Source: JALYXI01 sp963795835
Lineage (GTDB): Bacteria > Acidobacteriota > Terriglobia > Bryobacterales > Bryobacteraceae
Length of the DNA stretch: 64,000 nt
Assembly (NCBI GenBank): GCA_963795835.1
Contig: CAWCJC010000011.1
Span: 34,567-98,566, forward strand
Direction of reading: 5' to 3'
The notes beneath the pieces are model-generated. The model had not been told where the DNA came from, did not search any database, and was given only the letters and a program-made list of their open reading frames with translations. Positions 28,227 to 37,072 of this stretch are shown here, one piece after another. How positions within the stretch are numbered: the stretch's first letter is position 1; each line of letters begins with the position of its first letter. Both the position numbers and the translations under genes were made by a program.

Positions 28227-30971
28227 ATGAAACACCAGAAGCAACACGTATACGCGTTCGGAGCCGGTACTGCCGATGGCGATGGCAAGATGAAGGACAT
28301 CCTTGGCGGCAAAGGCGCCGGCCTGGCCGAAATGTCGCGCGCCGGCCTGCCCGTGCCCCCCGGCTTCACTGTCGCAACCGAAGTCTGCAATATGTACTTC
28401 GATAACGGCAACAAGACTCCGGATGAGATCGAGAAAGAAGTCGACGCCCAACTCGCCACGCTTGAAAAGCGCATGAACCAGAAGCTGGGCGACCCGAAGA
28501 ATCCGCTACTGGTCAGCGTGCGCTCCGGCGCGAAGTTCTCCATGCCCGGCATGATGGACACCATCCTGAACCTTGGACTGAATGACGAAACTGTCCATGG
28601 CCTCATCGAAAAGAGCGGTAATGAGCGCTTCGCTTACGATTGCTACCGCCGATTTATCCAGATGTTCGGCAATGTCGTTCTCGACATGGGCAAGCACCCC
28701 TTCGATGAAATCTTCGAAGCCCGGAAAACCAAGCGCCGCGTCAAGCTGGATACGGACCTGAACGCGGAAGATCTGAAAGCGGTTATCGCCGATTACAAGA
28801 AGCTTGCCCAGAAAAAGACCGGCAAGCCCTTCCCGCAGGAACCTCGCGAGCAGCTCTCCATGGCCCGCGATGCGGTATTTCGCTCTTGGAATGGCGATCG
28901 TGCGATCGTTTACCGTCGCATGGAAAAGATCCCTGATGACATCGGCACCGCGGTCAACATCCAAGCCATGGTGTTCGGCAATATGGGCGAAACCTCCGCG
29001 ACCGGCGTAGGCTTCACCCGCAATCCTTCGACCGGCGAGAAGGTTTTCTATGGCGAATTCCTGGTCAACGCGCAAGGCGAAGACGTTGTAGCCGGTATTC
29101 GCACGCCGCAGCCGATCGCCGAGCTCGAGAAGGTGCTTCCCGAAGCCTTCAACCAGCTTCGCGAGATCACCACCAACCTGGAACAGCACTACCGCGACAT
29201 TCAAGACTTCGAGTTCACCATCGAAGACAAGAAGCTTTACATGCTGCAGACCCGCAACGGGAAGCGCACGGGTCCGGCCGCGGTCAACATCGCGGTCCAG
29301 ATGGTTCATGAAGGTCTCATCGACAAGAAGGAAGCTGTCCTCCGCGTTGCTCCGCAGCAGCTCGATCAGCTCCTCCATCCCATCCTCGATCCGAAGTCCA
29401 CCAGCAGCCTGCAGGAACTCGCCACTGGTCTGCCCGCATCGCCTGGCGCGGCTGTGGGGCGAGTGGTTTTCAATAGCGACGAGGCAGTGCATGAGGCGCT
29501 TTCCAGCCCCGTCATCCTGGTCCGCAGCGAAACTACTCCCGATGATATTCACGGCATGGAAGTCGCGAAAGGCATTCTCACCGCGCGCGGCGGTATGACC
29601 AGCCACGCTGCCGTGGTCGCCCGCGGCATGGGCCGCCCTTGTGTCGCCGGGGCCGGTACCATCGAAATTAGCGAGGCCAAGCGCGAAATGAATGTGCTCT
29701 CGCACGGCAAGAAGATCACCGTCAAAGAAGGGGACTGGATCTCGCTGAATGGTTCGACCGGCGAAGTTTTCGTGGGCCAGGCGAACACCACCGAAGCAGA
29801 TCCGAACTCCGGCTCGCTCGCCGAGTTCATGACATGGACAGATGAGTTCCGCGGCAACTTTGGCGTGCGTGCGAATGCTGATATTCCGCGGGATGCCAAG
29901 GTGGCCCGCAAGTTCGGCGCCGAAGGCATCGGCCTGTGCCGCACAGAGCACATGTTCTTCGCTGAAGACCGCATCCCGCACATGCAGGCGATGATCCTGG
30001 CGCGCGATGAGAAGTCCCGCAAGAAGGGGCTGCTCAAACTGCTCCCCATGCAGCGCTCGGATTTCGCCGGCCTCTTCAAAGCCATGGACGGCTTCCCCGT
30101 CGTGATCCGTACGCTCGATCCGCCGCTTCATGAGTTCCTGCCGAAACGCGAGAACCTGATGGTCGATCTGGCGAAGCTCCCCAGCGCTTCTATCTCCGAC
30201 AAGAAGGAGATGTCAAAGCGCTACGGCTATCCCGTTGTGGAATTGAAAAAGCAACTGCCGGAACTGCTGAAGCGCGTCGAAGAACTGCACGAGTTCAACC
30301 CCATGCTCGGGCATCGCGGCTGCCGCCTGGGGGTTACTTACCCTGAAATCACCGAAATGCAGGCTCGCGCGATCTTCGAAGCTGCCGTGATTGTCGCAAA
30401 GAAGGGGATCAAAGTGATTCCCGAGGTGATGATCCCGCTAATCGGCTCCGTCGAAGAGCTCGATAACCAGAAAGCGATCGTCGTCAAGGTCGCCGAGGAA
30501 GTTCTCGGGAAAGCCGGCATGTCCGACATGAAGTACATGGTCGGGACCATGATCGAAATCCCCCGTGCAGCGCTTACGGCAGACAAGGTCGCCAAGTCCG
30601 CCGAGTTTTTCAGTTTCGGAACGAACGACTTAACTCAGACCACGATGGGTCTTTCCCGCGACGACTATACAAAGTTCCAGGACGACTATCAGAAAGCGAA
30701 GATCTTCAAAGCCGATCCGTTCGCCGTCCTCGATCAGGAAGGCGTCGGAAAACTGATCGAAATGGCCGTCAAGCTGGGACGTCAGACAAATGCTGATCTC
30801 GAAGTAGGCATCTGCGGTGAGCACGGCGGTGAGCCGAGCTCGGTACAGTTCTGCTACAAGATCGGGATGAATTACGTGTCATGCTCGCCCTACCGGGTGC
30901 CCATTGCGCGCCTTGCCGCCGCTCAAGCCGCCATCGAAGGCGACAAGAGCGACATGCATCGCACCGCTTAA
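28227..30971 (+). CDS. ppdK: Pyruvate, phosphate dikinase
   Basis: Converts pyruvate, ATP and Pi to PEP, AMP and PPi (or the reverse). The 914-residue protein has the N-terminal nucleotide-binding lobe (GGKGAGLAEMSRAGLPVPPG), the swivelling phosphohistidine domain with GGMTSHAAVVARGMGRPCV (His just after the regulatory Thr-Ser), and the C-terminal PEP barrel (GLCRTEHMFF; NPMLGHRGCRLGVTYPEI; SFGTNDLTQTTMG; GICGEHGGEPSSV). Length matches bacterial PPDK. Start MKHQKQHVYAFG immediately follows glyS, suggesting cotranscription. No regulatory-protein (RP) gene is adjacent. Confidence 0.97.
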   Translation: MKHQKQHVYAFGAGTADGDGKMKDILGGKGAGLAEMSRAGLPVPPGFTVATEVCNMYFDNGNKTPDEIEKEVDAQLATLEKRMNQKLGDPKNPLLVSVRSGAKFSMPGMMDTILNLGLNDETVHGLIEKSGNERFAYDCYRRFIQMFGNVVLDMGKHPFDEIFEARKTKRRVKLDTDLNAEDLKAVIADYKKLAQKKTGKPFPQEPREQLSMARDAVFRSWNGDRAIVYRRMEKIPDDIGTAVNIQAMVFGNMGETSATGVGFTRNPSTGEKVFYGEFLVNAQGEDVVAGIRTPQPIAELEKVLPEAFNQLREITTNLEQHYRDIQDFEFTIEDKKLYMLQTRNGKRTGPAAVNIAVQMVHEGLIDKKEAVLRVAPQQLDQLLHPILDPKSTSSLQELATGLPASPGAAVGRVVFNSDEAVHEALSSPVILVRSETTPDDIHGMEVAKGILTARGGMTSHAAVVARGMGRPCVAGAGTIEISEAKREMNVLSHGKKITVKEGDWISLNGSTGEVFVGQANTTEADPNSGSLAEFMTWTDEFRGNFGVRANADIPRDAKVARKFGAEGIGLCRTEHMFFAEDRIPHMQAMILARDEKSRKKGLLKLLPMQRSDFAGLFKAMDGFPVVIRTLDPPLHEFLPKRENLMVDLAKLPSASISDKKEMSKRYGYPVVELKKQLPELLKRVEELHEFNPMLGHRGCRLGVTYPEITEMQARAIFEAAVIVAKKGIKVIPEVMIPLIGSVEELDNQKAIVVKVAEEVLGKAGMSDMKYMVGTMIEIPRAALTADKVAKSAEFFSFGTNDLTQTTMGLSRDDYTKFQDDYQKAKIFKADPFAVLDQEGVGKLIEMAVKLGRQTNADLEVGICGEHGGEPSSVQFCYKIGMNYVSCSPYRVPIARLAAAQAAIEGDKSDMHRTA

Positions 30972-30986
30972 CTCACATCAAGGCGC

Positions 30987-31015
30987 CACCGGCCAGCTTC
31001 ATTGTCTGGCCGGTG
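30987..31015 (+). terminator. Hairpin after ppdK
   Basis: CACCGGCCAG and CTGGCCGGTG form a perfect 10-bp stem with a 9-base loop, 16 bases after the ppdK stop. There is no clear T tract, so an intrinsic terminator or RNA-processing hairpin is only probable. It also sits downstream of the convergent reductase gene. Confidence 0.5.
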
Positions 31016-31040
31016 ACCTACCCCGCTCCGCTTTGACCGA

Positions 31041-32781
31041 CTACGCCGCGCACTCTCCGCGGCCTAATTGGAGTGAGAAGGCGTCGTTATCGCCCCAATC
31101 ATTGTAGATTTCGGGGAAGAGTTCCGGCGGTTTGGCCAAGTCGGCGGTCATCTCTTTGAAAAAGGCTACTTTTTGACGGGCAACATAGGCGCGGAACGGT
31201 TCCGCTTCCAGGCGATTTTCCTGGTAGTGGTTCAACACGCGTTCAACAGCGGTAGGGGCGAGGCGCGCCGGGATACTTTGTACGGCATAACCAAACTCGC
31301 GGTCGGTGCCGCCCAAAACCATTAGGTAATAGGGAACTTCGCGTCCTTCGATCTTCCGAGCGTTGCCGTAGAAGCCGAAATCAGCAGTCCAGTGTTGTCC
31401 GCAGGAGTTCGGGCAACCGCTGATTTTAACGCGTAGCTCACGGGCCTCCTTCGATTCATACTTGCGCACAGTCTGTTGAATTGCCGCGCCCAGATTCATC
31501 GACTTAGTCAGGGCTAAGTTACAGGAGTAAGCGCCGGGGCAGGTCACGACATCATCAATTTCGTGAGCGCCCGGTTCGCCCAAGTCCGGCAGCCGCCAGA
31601 GCGGCATAAACTCGGGGTAAGTTCGCCAGGGTAATGTATCCAAGGAGTAAGTTCTGATCCACGGTCACGCGGATCAACCCATCGCCCGAATCGGACGCGA
31701 TCTTCGCGATTGCGCGCATCTGCTCGCTGGTCAGATTGCCTTGATCGACGGTGATGGTCACCATCGCGTATCCGGTCTCGCGCTGCTCTTCGACATTCGT
31801 CTCGAGCCATCGATCCAACTCCGCCGTTCCGGAGCTCTGATTCAGCACCGGCAACTGATCGCCTTGTCCCAGCGCCGGCGGATTCGACCGATAGCCGCCA
31901 AACCCTTCAGGAACGGTCTCCGGCATCGGGATGCCGCCGTTGGTCAGGATATCCTGATATTCCTTCTCAATAGCTTCTTTCAGCCATTCAAAACCGCGCT
32001 CGCGCATGACGAATTTCAGCCGCGCTTTATTGCGATTTTTCCGGTTGCCGTACTCATTGAAGACGCGAAGAACGGCTTCCGTGCGATGCACGAGCATTTC
32101 TTCGGGAAGGAACTCGTCGAGCACCTGCGCTTCAACCGGCAGAGGACCAAGCCCACCGGCAACCACTACATGAAAGCCCCGCTTGCCATCGCGAATCACA
32201 GCCTGAAAGCCCAAGTCGTGGATGCCGAGCAACATATCGTCTTCCGGGCAGCCGTTAAACGCGATCTTGAACTTGCGCGGCATACTGTCGGTCAGGTCTT
32301 TGCGCAAAAATGCAAATGCCAGCTTCTGAGCATACGGACGCACGTCAAAGATTTCATCGCGGCTTAGGCCTGCTTTCGGAGATGCAGTAATGTTGCGGAC
32401 AGTATTGAAACACGCTTCGCGGGTGGTCATGCCGAAATCCGCCAGCATGTGCATCAAGTCCGCAACCTGCGCCAGCGGAACGAAGTGATACTGCATGTTC
32501 TGGCGGGTCGTGATATGGCCTTTCGAACCGCAGAATCGGTCGGCGATGTTGGCGAGCTGCTCCATCTGGCCCGACGTGACGAGACCCGCCGGAAACTTCG
32601 TGCGAACCATCTGGACGCCGGGTTGACGCTGGCCGTAAATGCCATGCCGCAGACGAAATCCGCGGAACTCATCTTCTGTTATCGTGCCGGACTGATACTC
32701 CGACGCACGAACGCGAAATTTCTCGATCTCTTCGCGAACGATTTTGTCGTAGTCCGCTTCGAACTGGTCTCGATTTACCAT
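31041..32781 (-). CDS. Siroheme-containing sulfite/nitrite reductase (ferredoxin type; one frameshift)
   Basis: About 579 residues after removing one base in the CCC run at 31579-31581. It has the NiR/SiR ferredoxin-like half-domains (GIYGQRQPGVQMVRTKFPAG; RFCGSKGHITTRQNMQYHFV; then DQNLLLGYITLANLPRVYAAL) and the [4Fe-4S]-siroheme ligands: TCPGAYSCNLALTKSMNLG (Cx5C) and ISGCPNSCGQHW (Cx3C). Whether sulfite or nitrite is reduced cannot be told from sequence. It is the last gene of a three-gene operon; the 69-aa gene ends one base before its ATG. Confidence 0.88.
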
Positions 32782-32782
32782 G

Positions 32783-32992
32783 TCAGTCGACCGGGATGGA
32801 AGCGCCGTGAGTCTTCTGCGAACTCATCTTCTGGATGCGCGCATCGATCAGATGACGAATTCCCTTCAGAAATTCGACATGCGCCGCCTTGAAGTGTTCC
32901 AGAGCGTCGGACGGAAGCACCGACTTCGCCATGGCGGTTACTTGCGGACCCGCTCCGCAACAGAAACATTGTCCTTCTACCTTTTCGTTCAT
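32783..32992 (-). CDS. 69-residue Cys-containing protein in the ArsA-reductase operon
   Basis: Unrecognised small protein. It begins with VEGQCFCCGAGPQVTAMAK, where FCCGAGP could bind a metal or cofactor, and continues with an amphipathic helix LEHFKAAHVEFLKGIRHLID. It begins one base after the stop of the Get3d-like gene and ends one base before the reductase start, so it is certainly translated with them. It could be a redox or metal-delivery adaptor; this is inference. Confidence 0.6.
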   Translation of the reverse strand: MNEKVEGQCFCCGAGPQVTAMAKSVLPSDALEHFKAAHVEFLKGIRHLIDARIQKMSSQKTHGASIPVD

Positions 32993-32993
32993 T

Positions 32994-34187
32994 TCAAGCC
33001 TCCCGCATTTCTACGGTTAATAACTGGTTATCCAGCCGCGCCTTGCCTGGCGTCAAACCCGCCATCGATACCGGCAATCCGATATGGCGGCGCAGCGTTC
33101 CGATCTGAACGACCAACTCGTCGTTCTTCTTAAATAATCCCACGTCTCCCTTAGCCGCGAACGGGAGCTTGACTCGGACTTCATGCCGCCCGTCTTCCTT
33201 GTGGAACGAATAAGGCGCTTCGGTCCGGGTAACAAGCGCGGGATCTTCGCCTTCGCGATAGAGGTGGCGCGCGAGTTCAGTTAGTCCGTCGATGCCCAAC
33301 ACCTCATGCGTGAACAGCGGAACCCGGCGAATATCGATGGGCGCGAAGAAGGAATCAATCTCTTCGAGGACCTTTGCTTGAGAGGCGCGCCACTCGCCGA
33401 ACCAGGCGTCCTGGACGGCTTGCGGCAGAACGCGATTGACCAGAATCTGGTCCACAGTCAGCCCGTGCAGCGAGAAATAGACGAAGGCGCGCTGCGTTTC
33501 CTTGAGCACCATTTTTTCCGCGTTGGTGACCAGACGAACGCTTGTGATATGCGGATCTTCAAGCAGTTCGGCAACGCCTTCGACGCGGCCCGCTAAAGAT
33601 TTGATGTTTTCGAAATAGCTATCGGAGGGCATCTCCATGGGGCCGACGCGGTTCGCCAGCGGGCGGATGGCCTTGATGACTTTGCGCTGCCAGGGGAAAA
33701 CGTGCTTCATGTACCAATCGAGCGTGGTGGGCATGCTGATGAAGCGAAGCGATTCCGCGGTCGGGGCGCAATCGAGCACGATCACATCGTAGGCATTTGC
33801 GTGACGGTGTTGATTGATATACATCATCGCGCTCAATTCCTCCATACCCGGAAGAATGGCAAGTTCTTCCGCTTCGACGCCGGAAAGGCCGGAAGTGCGA
33901 AGAACAGAAGTGAGATAAAGCGAAATCTCCTTCCAGTGGCGCTTGATTTCGACCTGGATATTGACTTCGTGGATGGAGAGGTTGGGGCTGATAATCAGCG
34001 GGTCGCCCGTAGAGCTGTGGAAGAGACTGGTGCTGTTTTCAAGGTCGAACGAATCGGCTAGGCTGTGGGCGGGATCGACACTCATGATGAGAGTGCGATA
34101 GCCGAGCTTCGAAAGGTACAGGCCCGTTGCCGCCGCAAGACTGGTTTTGCCGACTCCGCCTTTGCCGCTGAAAAGAAGTATGCGCAT
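32994..34187 (-). CDS. ArsA/Get3-type ATPase with C-terminal HSP20-like domain (Get3d-like)
   Basis: A 397-residue P-loop ATPase of the ArsA/Get3/MinD (SIMIBI) class. The deviant Walker A is FSGKGGVGKTSLAAATGLY and the switch regions read SVDPAHSLADSFDLEN and VLDCAPTAESLRFI; an A-loop-like TNAEKMVLKETQRAF follows. Residues about 325-397 (YSFHKEDGRHEVRVKLPFAA, GDVGLFKKNDELVVQIGTL) form an alpha-crystallin-like module, as in cyanobacterial and plastid Get3d proteins. It probably handles a hydrophobic or cofactor client rather than arsenite (no ArsB, ArsR or Cys pair). It heads the operon with the 69-aa protein and the reductase. Confidence 0.85.
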   Translation of the reverse strand: MRILLFSGKGGVGKTSLAAATGLYLSKLGYRTLIMSVDPAHSLADSFDLENSTSLFHSSTGDPLIISPNLSIHEVNIQVEIKRHWKEISLYLTSVLRTSGLSGVEAEELAILPGMEELSAMMYINQHRHANAYDVIVLDCAPTAESLRFISMPTTLDWYMKHVFPWQRKVIKAIRPLANRVGPMEMPSDSYFENIKSLAGRVEGVAELLEDPHITSVRLVTNAEKMVLKETQRAFVYFSLHGLTVDQILVNRVLPQAVQDAWFGEWRASQAKVLEEIDSFFAPIDIRRVPLFTHEVLGIDGLTELARHLYREGEDPALVTRTEAPYSFHKEDGRHEVRVKLPFAAKGDVGLFKKNDELVVQIGTLRRHIGLPVSMAGLTPGKARLDNQLLTVEMREA

Positions 34188-34217
34188 GAAGAGTTATTTA
34201 CATTAACGATATTTGAG

Positions 34218-34238
34218 ATTCGTGAACGGTTCGCGAAT
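34218..34238. promoter_or_regulatory. Near-palindrome between divergent ArsA-like and cytochrome c genes
   Basis: ATTCGTGAAC followed by GGTTCGCGAAT, a 10/11-base inverted repeat with one T/C mismatch, in the 69-bp gap between starts. Possible operator for either gene; no consensus matched. Confidence 0.3.
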
Positions 34239-34256
34239 TAATTGTAGACTGAGGAC

Positions 34257-34565
34257 ATGTTGAAACTGACTGTGATGGCTGTTGCGGGATCGATTGCGAT
34301 GCTGGCCGCGGATGGCGATGCCACGAAGGGCAAGGAAGTGTTTGAGCAGTGCAGCGTATGCCACAACGCGGACAGCGCCGAGAAGAAAATGGGGCCTGGG
34401 TTAAAGGGCGAGTTTAAGAAAGACAAAATGGTAAACGGAAAAGCGCCTTCGGAAGCGAATGTACGCGCGCTCATTAATGCTGGCGGAAATGGCATGCCTG
34501 CATATAACGACATGCTGACGGACGCCGAGAAGAACGATCTCATTGCTTATTTGAAGACTCTGTAA
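34257..34565 (+). CDS. Small periplasmic cytochrome c (class I)
   Basis: 102 residues. A signal peptide (LKLTVMAVAGSIAMLAA) is followed by a single heme site CSVCH (residues about 32-36); the axial Met is in NGMPAYNDMLTD. It is in the compact, SHP-like/cytochrome c6 size range and probably carries electrons between periplasmic enzymes. Divergent from the Get3d-like gene and followed by a strong terminator. Confidence 0.9.
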   Translation: MLKLTVMAVAGSIAMLAADGDATKGKEVFEQCSVCHNADSAEKKMGPGLKGEFKKDKMVNGKAPSEANVRALINAGGNGMPAYNDMLTDAEKNDLIAYLKTL

Positions 34566-34567
34566 AG

Positions 34568-34614
34568 CGTTTCCTGACGGTCAACGGCTTTGGAGTCGTG
34601 ACCGTCAGGAAACG
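34568..34614. terminator. Strong bidirectional stem-loop terminator
   Basis: A 16-bp perfect stem (CGTTTCCTGACGGTCA with TGACCGTCAGGAAACG) and a 15-base loop lie exactly between the stop codons of convergent cytochrome c (stop at 34565) and the S41-like gene (stop at 34618). T-rich flanks on both sides fit intrinsic termination of both transcripts. Confidence 0.85.
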
Positions 34615-34617
34615 TTT

Positions 34618-35826
34618 CTACGCAGTTTTGAGAATTTCCAGCGCCTTCTTCAGCAACGCGTCTTCTGTGGATTTTGCGGAGGACTCGTCCTTCCCGATCG
34701 GTTCGCCTTCTTCGTCCAGTTCGGTCTGTTGCTCTATCTCAGCTACCGCTTCATCCGGCGACACGCCGTTATCCTGGATCGACTTTCCATCCGGGCCATA
34801 ATACTTTGCTACGGACAAAATGATTGCAGCGCCATCGTCCATGGTTACGGCCTGACGGATCGAAGCATCGCCATAAGTGTGTTCACCGACGACTTTCGCT
34901 CTCTTGTCCTGTTGCAGCGCGTCGGCGGCTACTTCCGCGGCTTGCGCCGTGCCCCGGTTGGTGATGACCACTAGCGGCAGCTTAGAGACCTGCTTCTTCG
35001 CGTCCGCATTGAAGTCTTTTCTTGCGTAGCGCTGGCCTTGCACGTAGCCGAGCAGGCCTTTTTCCAGGAACAGATTAGCGAGTTCTAGGCCATCCTCAGG
35101 GGTACCTACGGCGCAGTTGCGGAGATCGAGGATCAGCTTCGTCGCATTGCTCTTCTGCAGTTTGTCGATAGCAGCGGCGACTTCTTTCACTTTGCCGTTC
35201 GCCAGGGTTTCGGGTCGGATATAGCCCACTTGACCGTCAAGCATCTTGCTTTCGACCGCCGGATAAGCGATCGTGGCGCGCGTCAATGTTAACTTCTGCG
35301 GCTCCGGCTTGCGCCGCAAAACCGTGAGATCAATTGTGGAGTTTGGAGCGCCGCGCAAAAGCAGGTTCGCGTAAGCGAGCGGCATATCTCGGGTGGCAAC
35401 GCCTTTGATGCTTTCGATCATGTCGCCAGTCGAGAAGCCGGACTTGGCGGCAGGGGAACCGGGTACCACGCCCACGACAGTCATATAGCCGTACTTTTTC
35501 GCCAGAACAACGCCGATATCGCCCCGATAGGTGTCGAAGTCTTTTAAATATTCCTTATACTGCTGGGCGTTCAGGTAGCTGGCAAAGGGGTCGATGGATT
35601 CAAGCATGCCGGTGAGCGCGCCTTGCGTGACGCTCTTCATATCCGGCTCTTCTACGTACTCGCTCTTAATGCGGGAGAGGACCTCGGTATAAACCGCGAG
35701 GTGGCGATAAACGTTTGTGCCGGGGGTGTCGGCCGGCGCGCCTTTGCTCAACACCGTGCCTAACAGAAGAAAAAATACCAGACAACTCGAAGAAGCCACG
35801 ACGGCAAACCGGGAACGGCTATTCAT
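34618..35826 (-). CDS. Catalytically degenerate S41 (CtpA-like) protease
   Basis: About 402 residues from ATG 35826, with one N-terminal membrane segment (SSCLVFFLLLGTVLS), a PDZ domain (residues about 100-180, GDIGVVLAKKYGYMTVVG) and the tail-specific-protease core (ILDLRNCAVGTPEDGLELAN). In the family the catalytic Ser lies in G-(S/T)-A-S-A-S-E and the Lys in T-F-G-K-G. Here they read GTAQAAEV (Ser to Gln295) and GEHTYGDASIRQ (Lys to Asp320). Both active residues are missing, so it is probably a pseudo-enzyme, perhaps a scaffold or regulator. Divergent from the MFS gene. Confidence 0.88.
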   Translation of the reverse strand: MNSRSRFAVVASSSCLVFFLLLGTVLSKGAPADTPGTNVYRHLAVYTEVLSRIKSEYVEEPDMKSVTQGALTGMLESIDPFASYLNAQQYKEYLKDFDTYRGDIGVVLAKKYGYMTVVGVVPGSPAAKSGFSTGDMIESIKGVATRDMPLAYANLLLRGAPNSTIDLTVLRRKPEPQKLTLTRATIAYPAVESKMLDGQVGYIRPETLANGKVKEVAAAIDKLQKSNATKLILDLRNCAVGTPEDGLELANLFLEKGLLGYVQGQRYARKDFNADAKKQVSKLPLVVITNRGTAQAAEVAADALQQDKRAKVVGEHTYGDASIRQAVTMDDGAAIILSVAKYYGPDGKSIQDNGVSPDEAVAEIEQQTELDEEGEPIGKDESSAKSTEDALLKKALEILKTA

Positions 35827-35891
35827 AGAAATGTAGACGCCTTCCGCAACCATTTCGGTGCGCTAGCCTCAAGTCTACCTTACACTGAAGA

Positions 35892-37049
35892 GTGGGCTTC
35901 GGGTCTCGGTTTTGGCTGCTAATTGCAGCGACTTTCTTCGGTTTCTTAGGCATCGGAACGGTGCTTCCTTCGTTGGCTCCGCATGTCAGACACGATCTGG
36001 GTGGTTCGGACCGCACAGTAGGGTTTGTAATCGGCACATTTTCGTTCGTGGCGCTGGGGTGCCGCTTCTTTTCGGGGCCGCTTGCCGACCAGCGTGGACG
36101 GAAAACCGCGGTGTTGGCCGGTCTGGCGAGCTGCGCCTGCGCGGGAGTGGCTTATCTGTTGCCGTTAGGCTTAGCGGGAGCGTATTTAGGGCGCGTATTC
36201 CAAGGCTTTGGGGAAGCTTGTCTTTACACTGGCGCGGCAGCGTGGGCGGTGGAGGCTGCGGGTATCCATCGCAGCGGACAGGCACTGGGCTATGTCTCGA
36301 GTGGGATTTGGGGCGGCATTTCGGCCGGTCCGGTAATCGGACACTGGCTGGGCAGCTTTGAACGTGCCGCGATGATGCAGGCAGCGCTAGCCTTGGTGGC
36401 GATGGCGATTCTAAGCCAGGTACCGGAGAATTACAGGCCACAGCCACGCACAGGGCCGCGGAAGTGGATCCCGCGAGAATTGCTAATGCCGGGGATTACG
36501 ATCGGCTTCGTCAACGTTCACTACCCCGTGATTGCGGGCTTCCTGATTCTCCATTTGGCTTCGCATGGCAACTCGGGTCCCGCGGCGTTTACGGCTTACG
36601 CGTTCGTGATTCTATGCTCCCGGTTCTTCCTGGGCGGCTTGCCGGACAGAATTAACCCGGCAATTACGTTCTTCGGAGGTATTGCGCTGATGGCCGTAGG
36701 GTTAGTGACGCTGGCTTTCGCTCCGGCTCCTCCGTTTGCCATAGCAGCGGCAGCGGTACTCGGGTTGGGGTTTTCGTTTCCCTGGTCGGCGGTGGCGGCA
36801 ACGGCGCTCAAGCGAATTCCGGAGGGCGAGCGGGGTTCTGGCGTTGGCGTAATCAGCGCGTTTTACGACTTGTTCGTGGGAGTGAGTTCGTTTGCGGCGG
36901 GGCTGGTGGCGAAACAGTACGGGTATTCAGCCGCGTTTCTCATGGCGGCTGTGGCGTTGATCGCAGCCGCTTTGGCAGGGCGAGCCGTGTTTCGGGCGGC
37001 GTCTCTGCGAGGGTCGGAAGTGAGTGAAGCTGAACCGGTTTTAGGGTAG
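35892..37049 (+). CDS. MFS-family transporter
   Basis: 385 residues, 12 membrane segments predicted by hydrophobic blocks. It carries the MFS loop motif GPLADQRGRKTAVLAG between TM2 and TM3 and a second half with GLPDRINPAITFFGG. The substrate is unknown; overall character is that of drug/sugar-type efflux carriers. Start is GTG 35892 (GFGSRFWLLIAATFFG). It ends 23 bp before the end of the convergent U32 gene. Confidence 0.9.
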   Translation: MGFGSRFWLLIAATFFGFLGIGTVLPSLAPHVRHDLGGSDRTVGFVIGTFSFVALGCRFFSGPLADQRGRKTAVLAGLASCACAGVAYLLPLGLAGAYLGRVFQGFGEACLYTGAAAWAVEAAGIHRSGQALGYVSSGIWGGISAGPVIGHWLGSFERAAMMQAALALVAMAILSQVPENYRPQPRTGPRKWIPRELLMPGITIGFVNVHYPVIAGFLILHLASHGNSGPAAFTAYAFVILCSRFFLGGLPDRINPAITFFGGIALMAVGLVTLAFAPAPPFAIAAAAVLGLGFSFPWSAVAATALKRIPEGERGSGVGVISAFYDLFVGVSSFAAGLVAKQYGYSAAFLMAAVALIAAALAGRAVFRAASLRGSEVSEAEPVLG

Positions 37050-37072
37050 ATCTCCGCTCGCGGCCGGGAAGA

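Noticed and set aside
28506..30131. 541-codon open frame opposite ppdK
   Set aside because: It is antisense to a complete PPDK; its composition (His/Arg/Glu-rich, no recognisable domain) reflects GC-rich third positions, not a gene.
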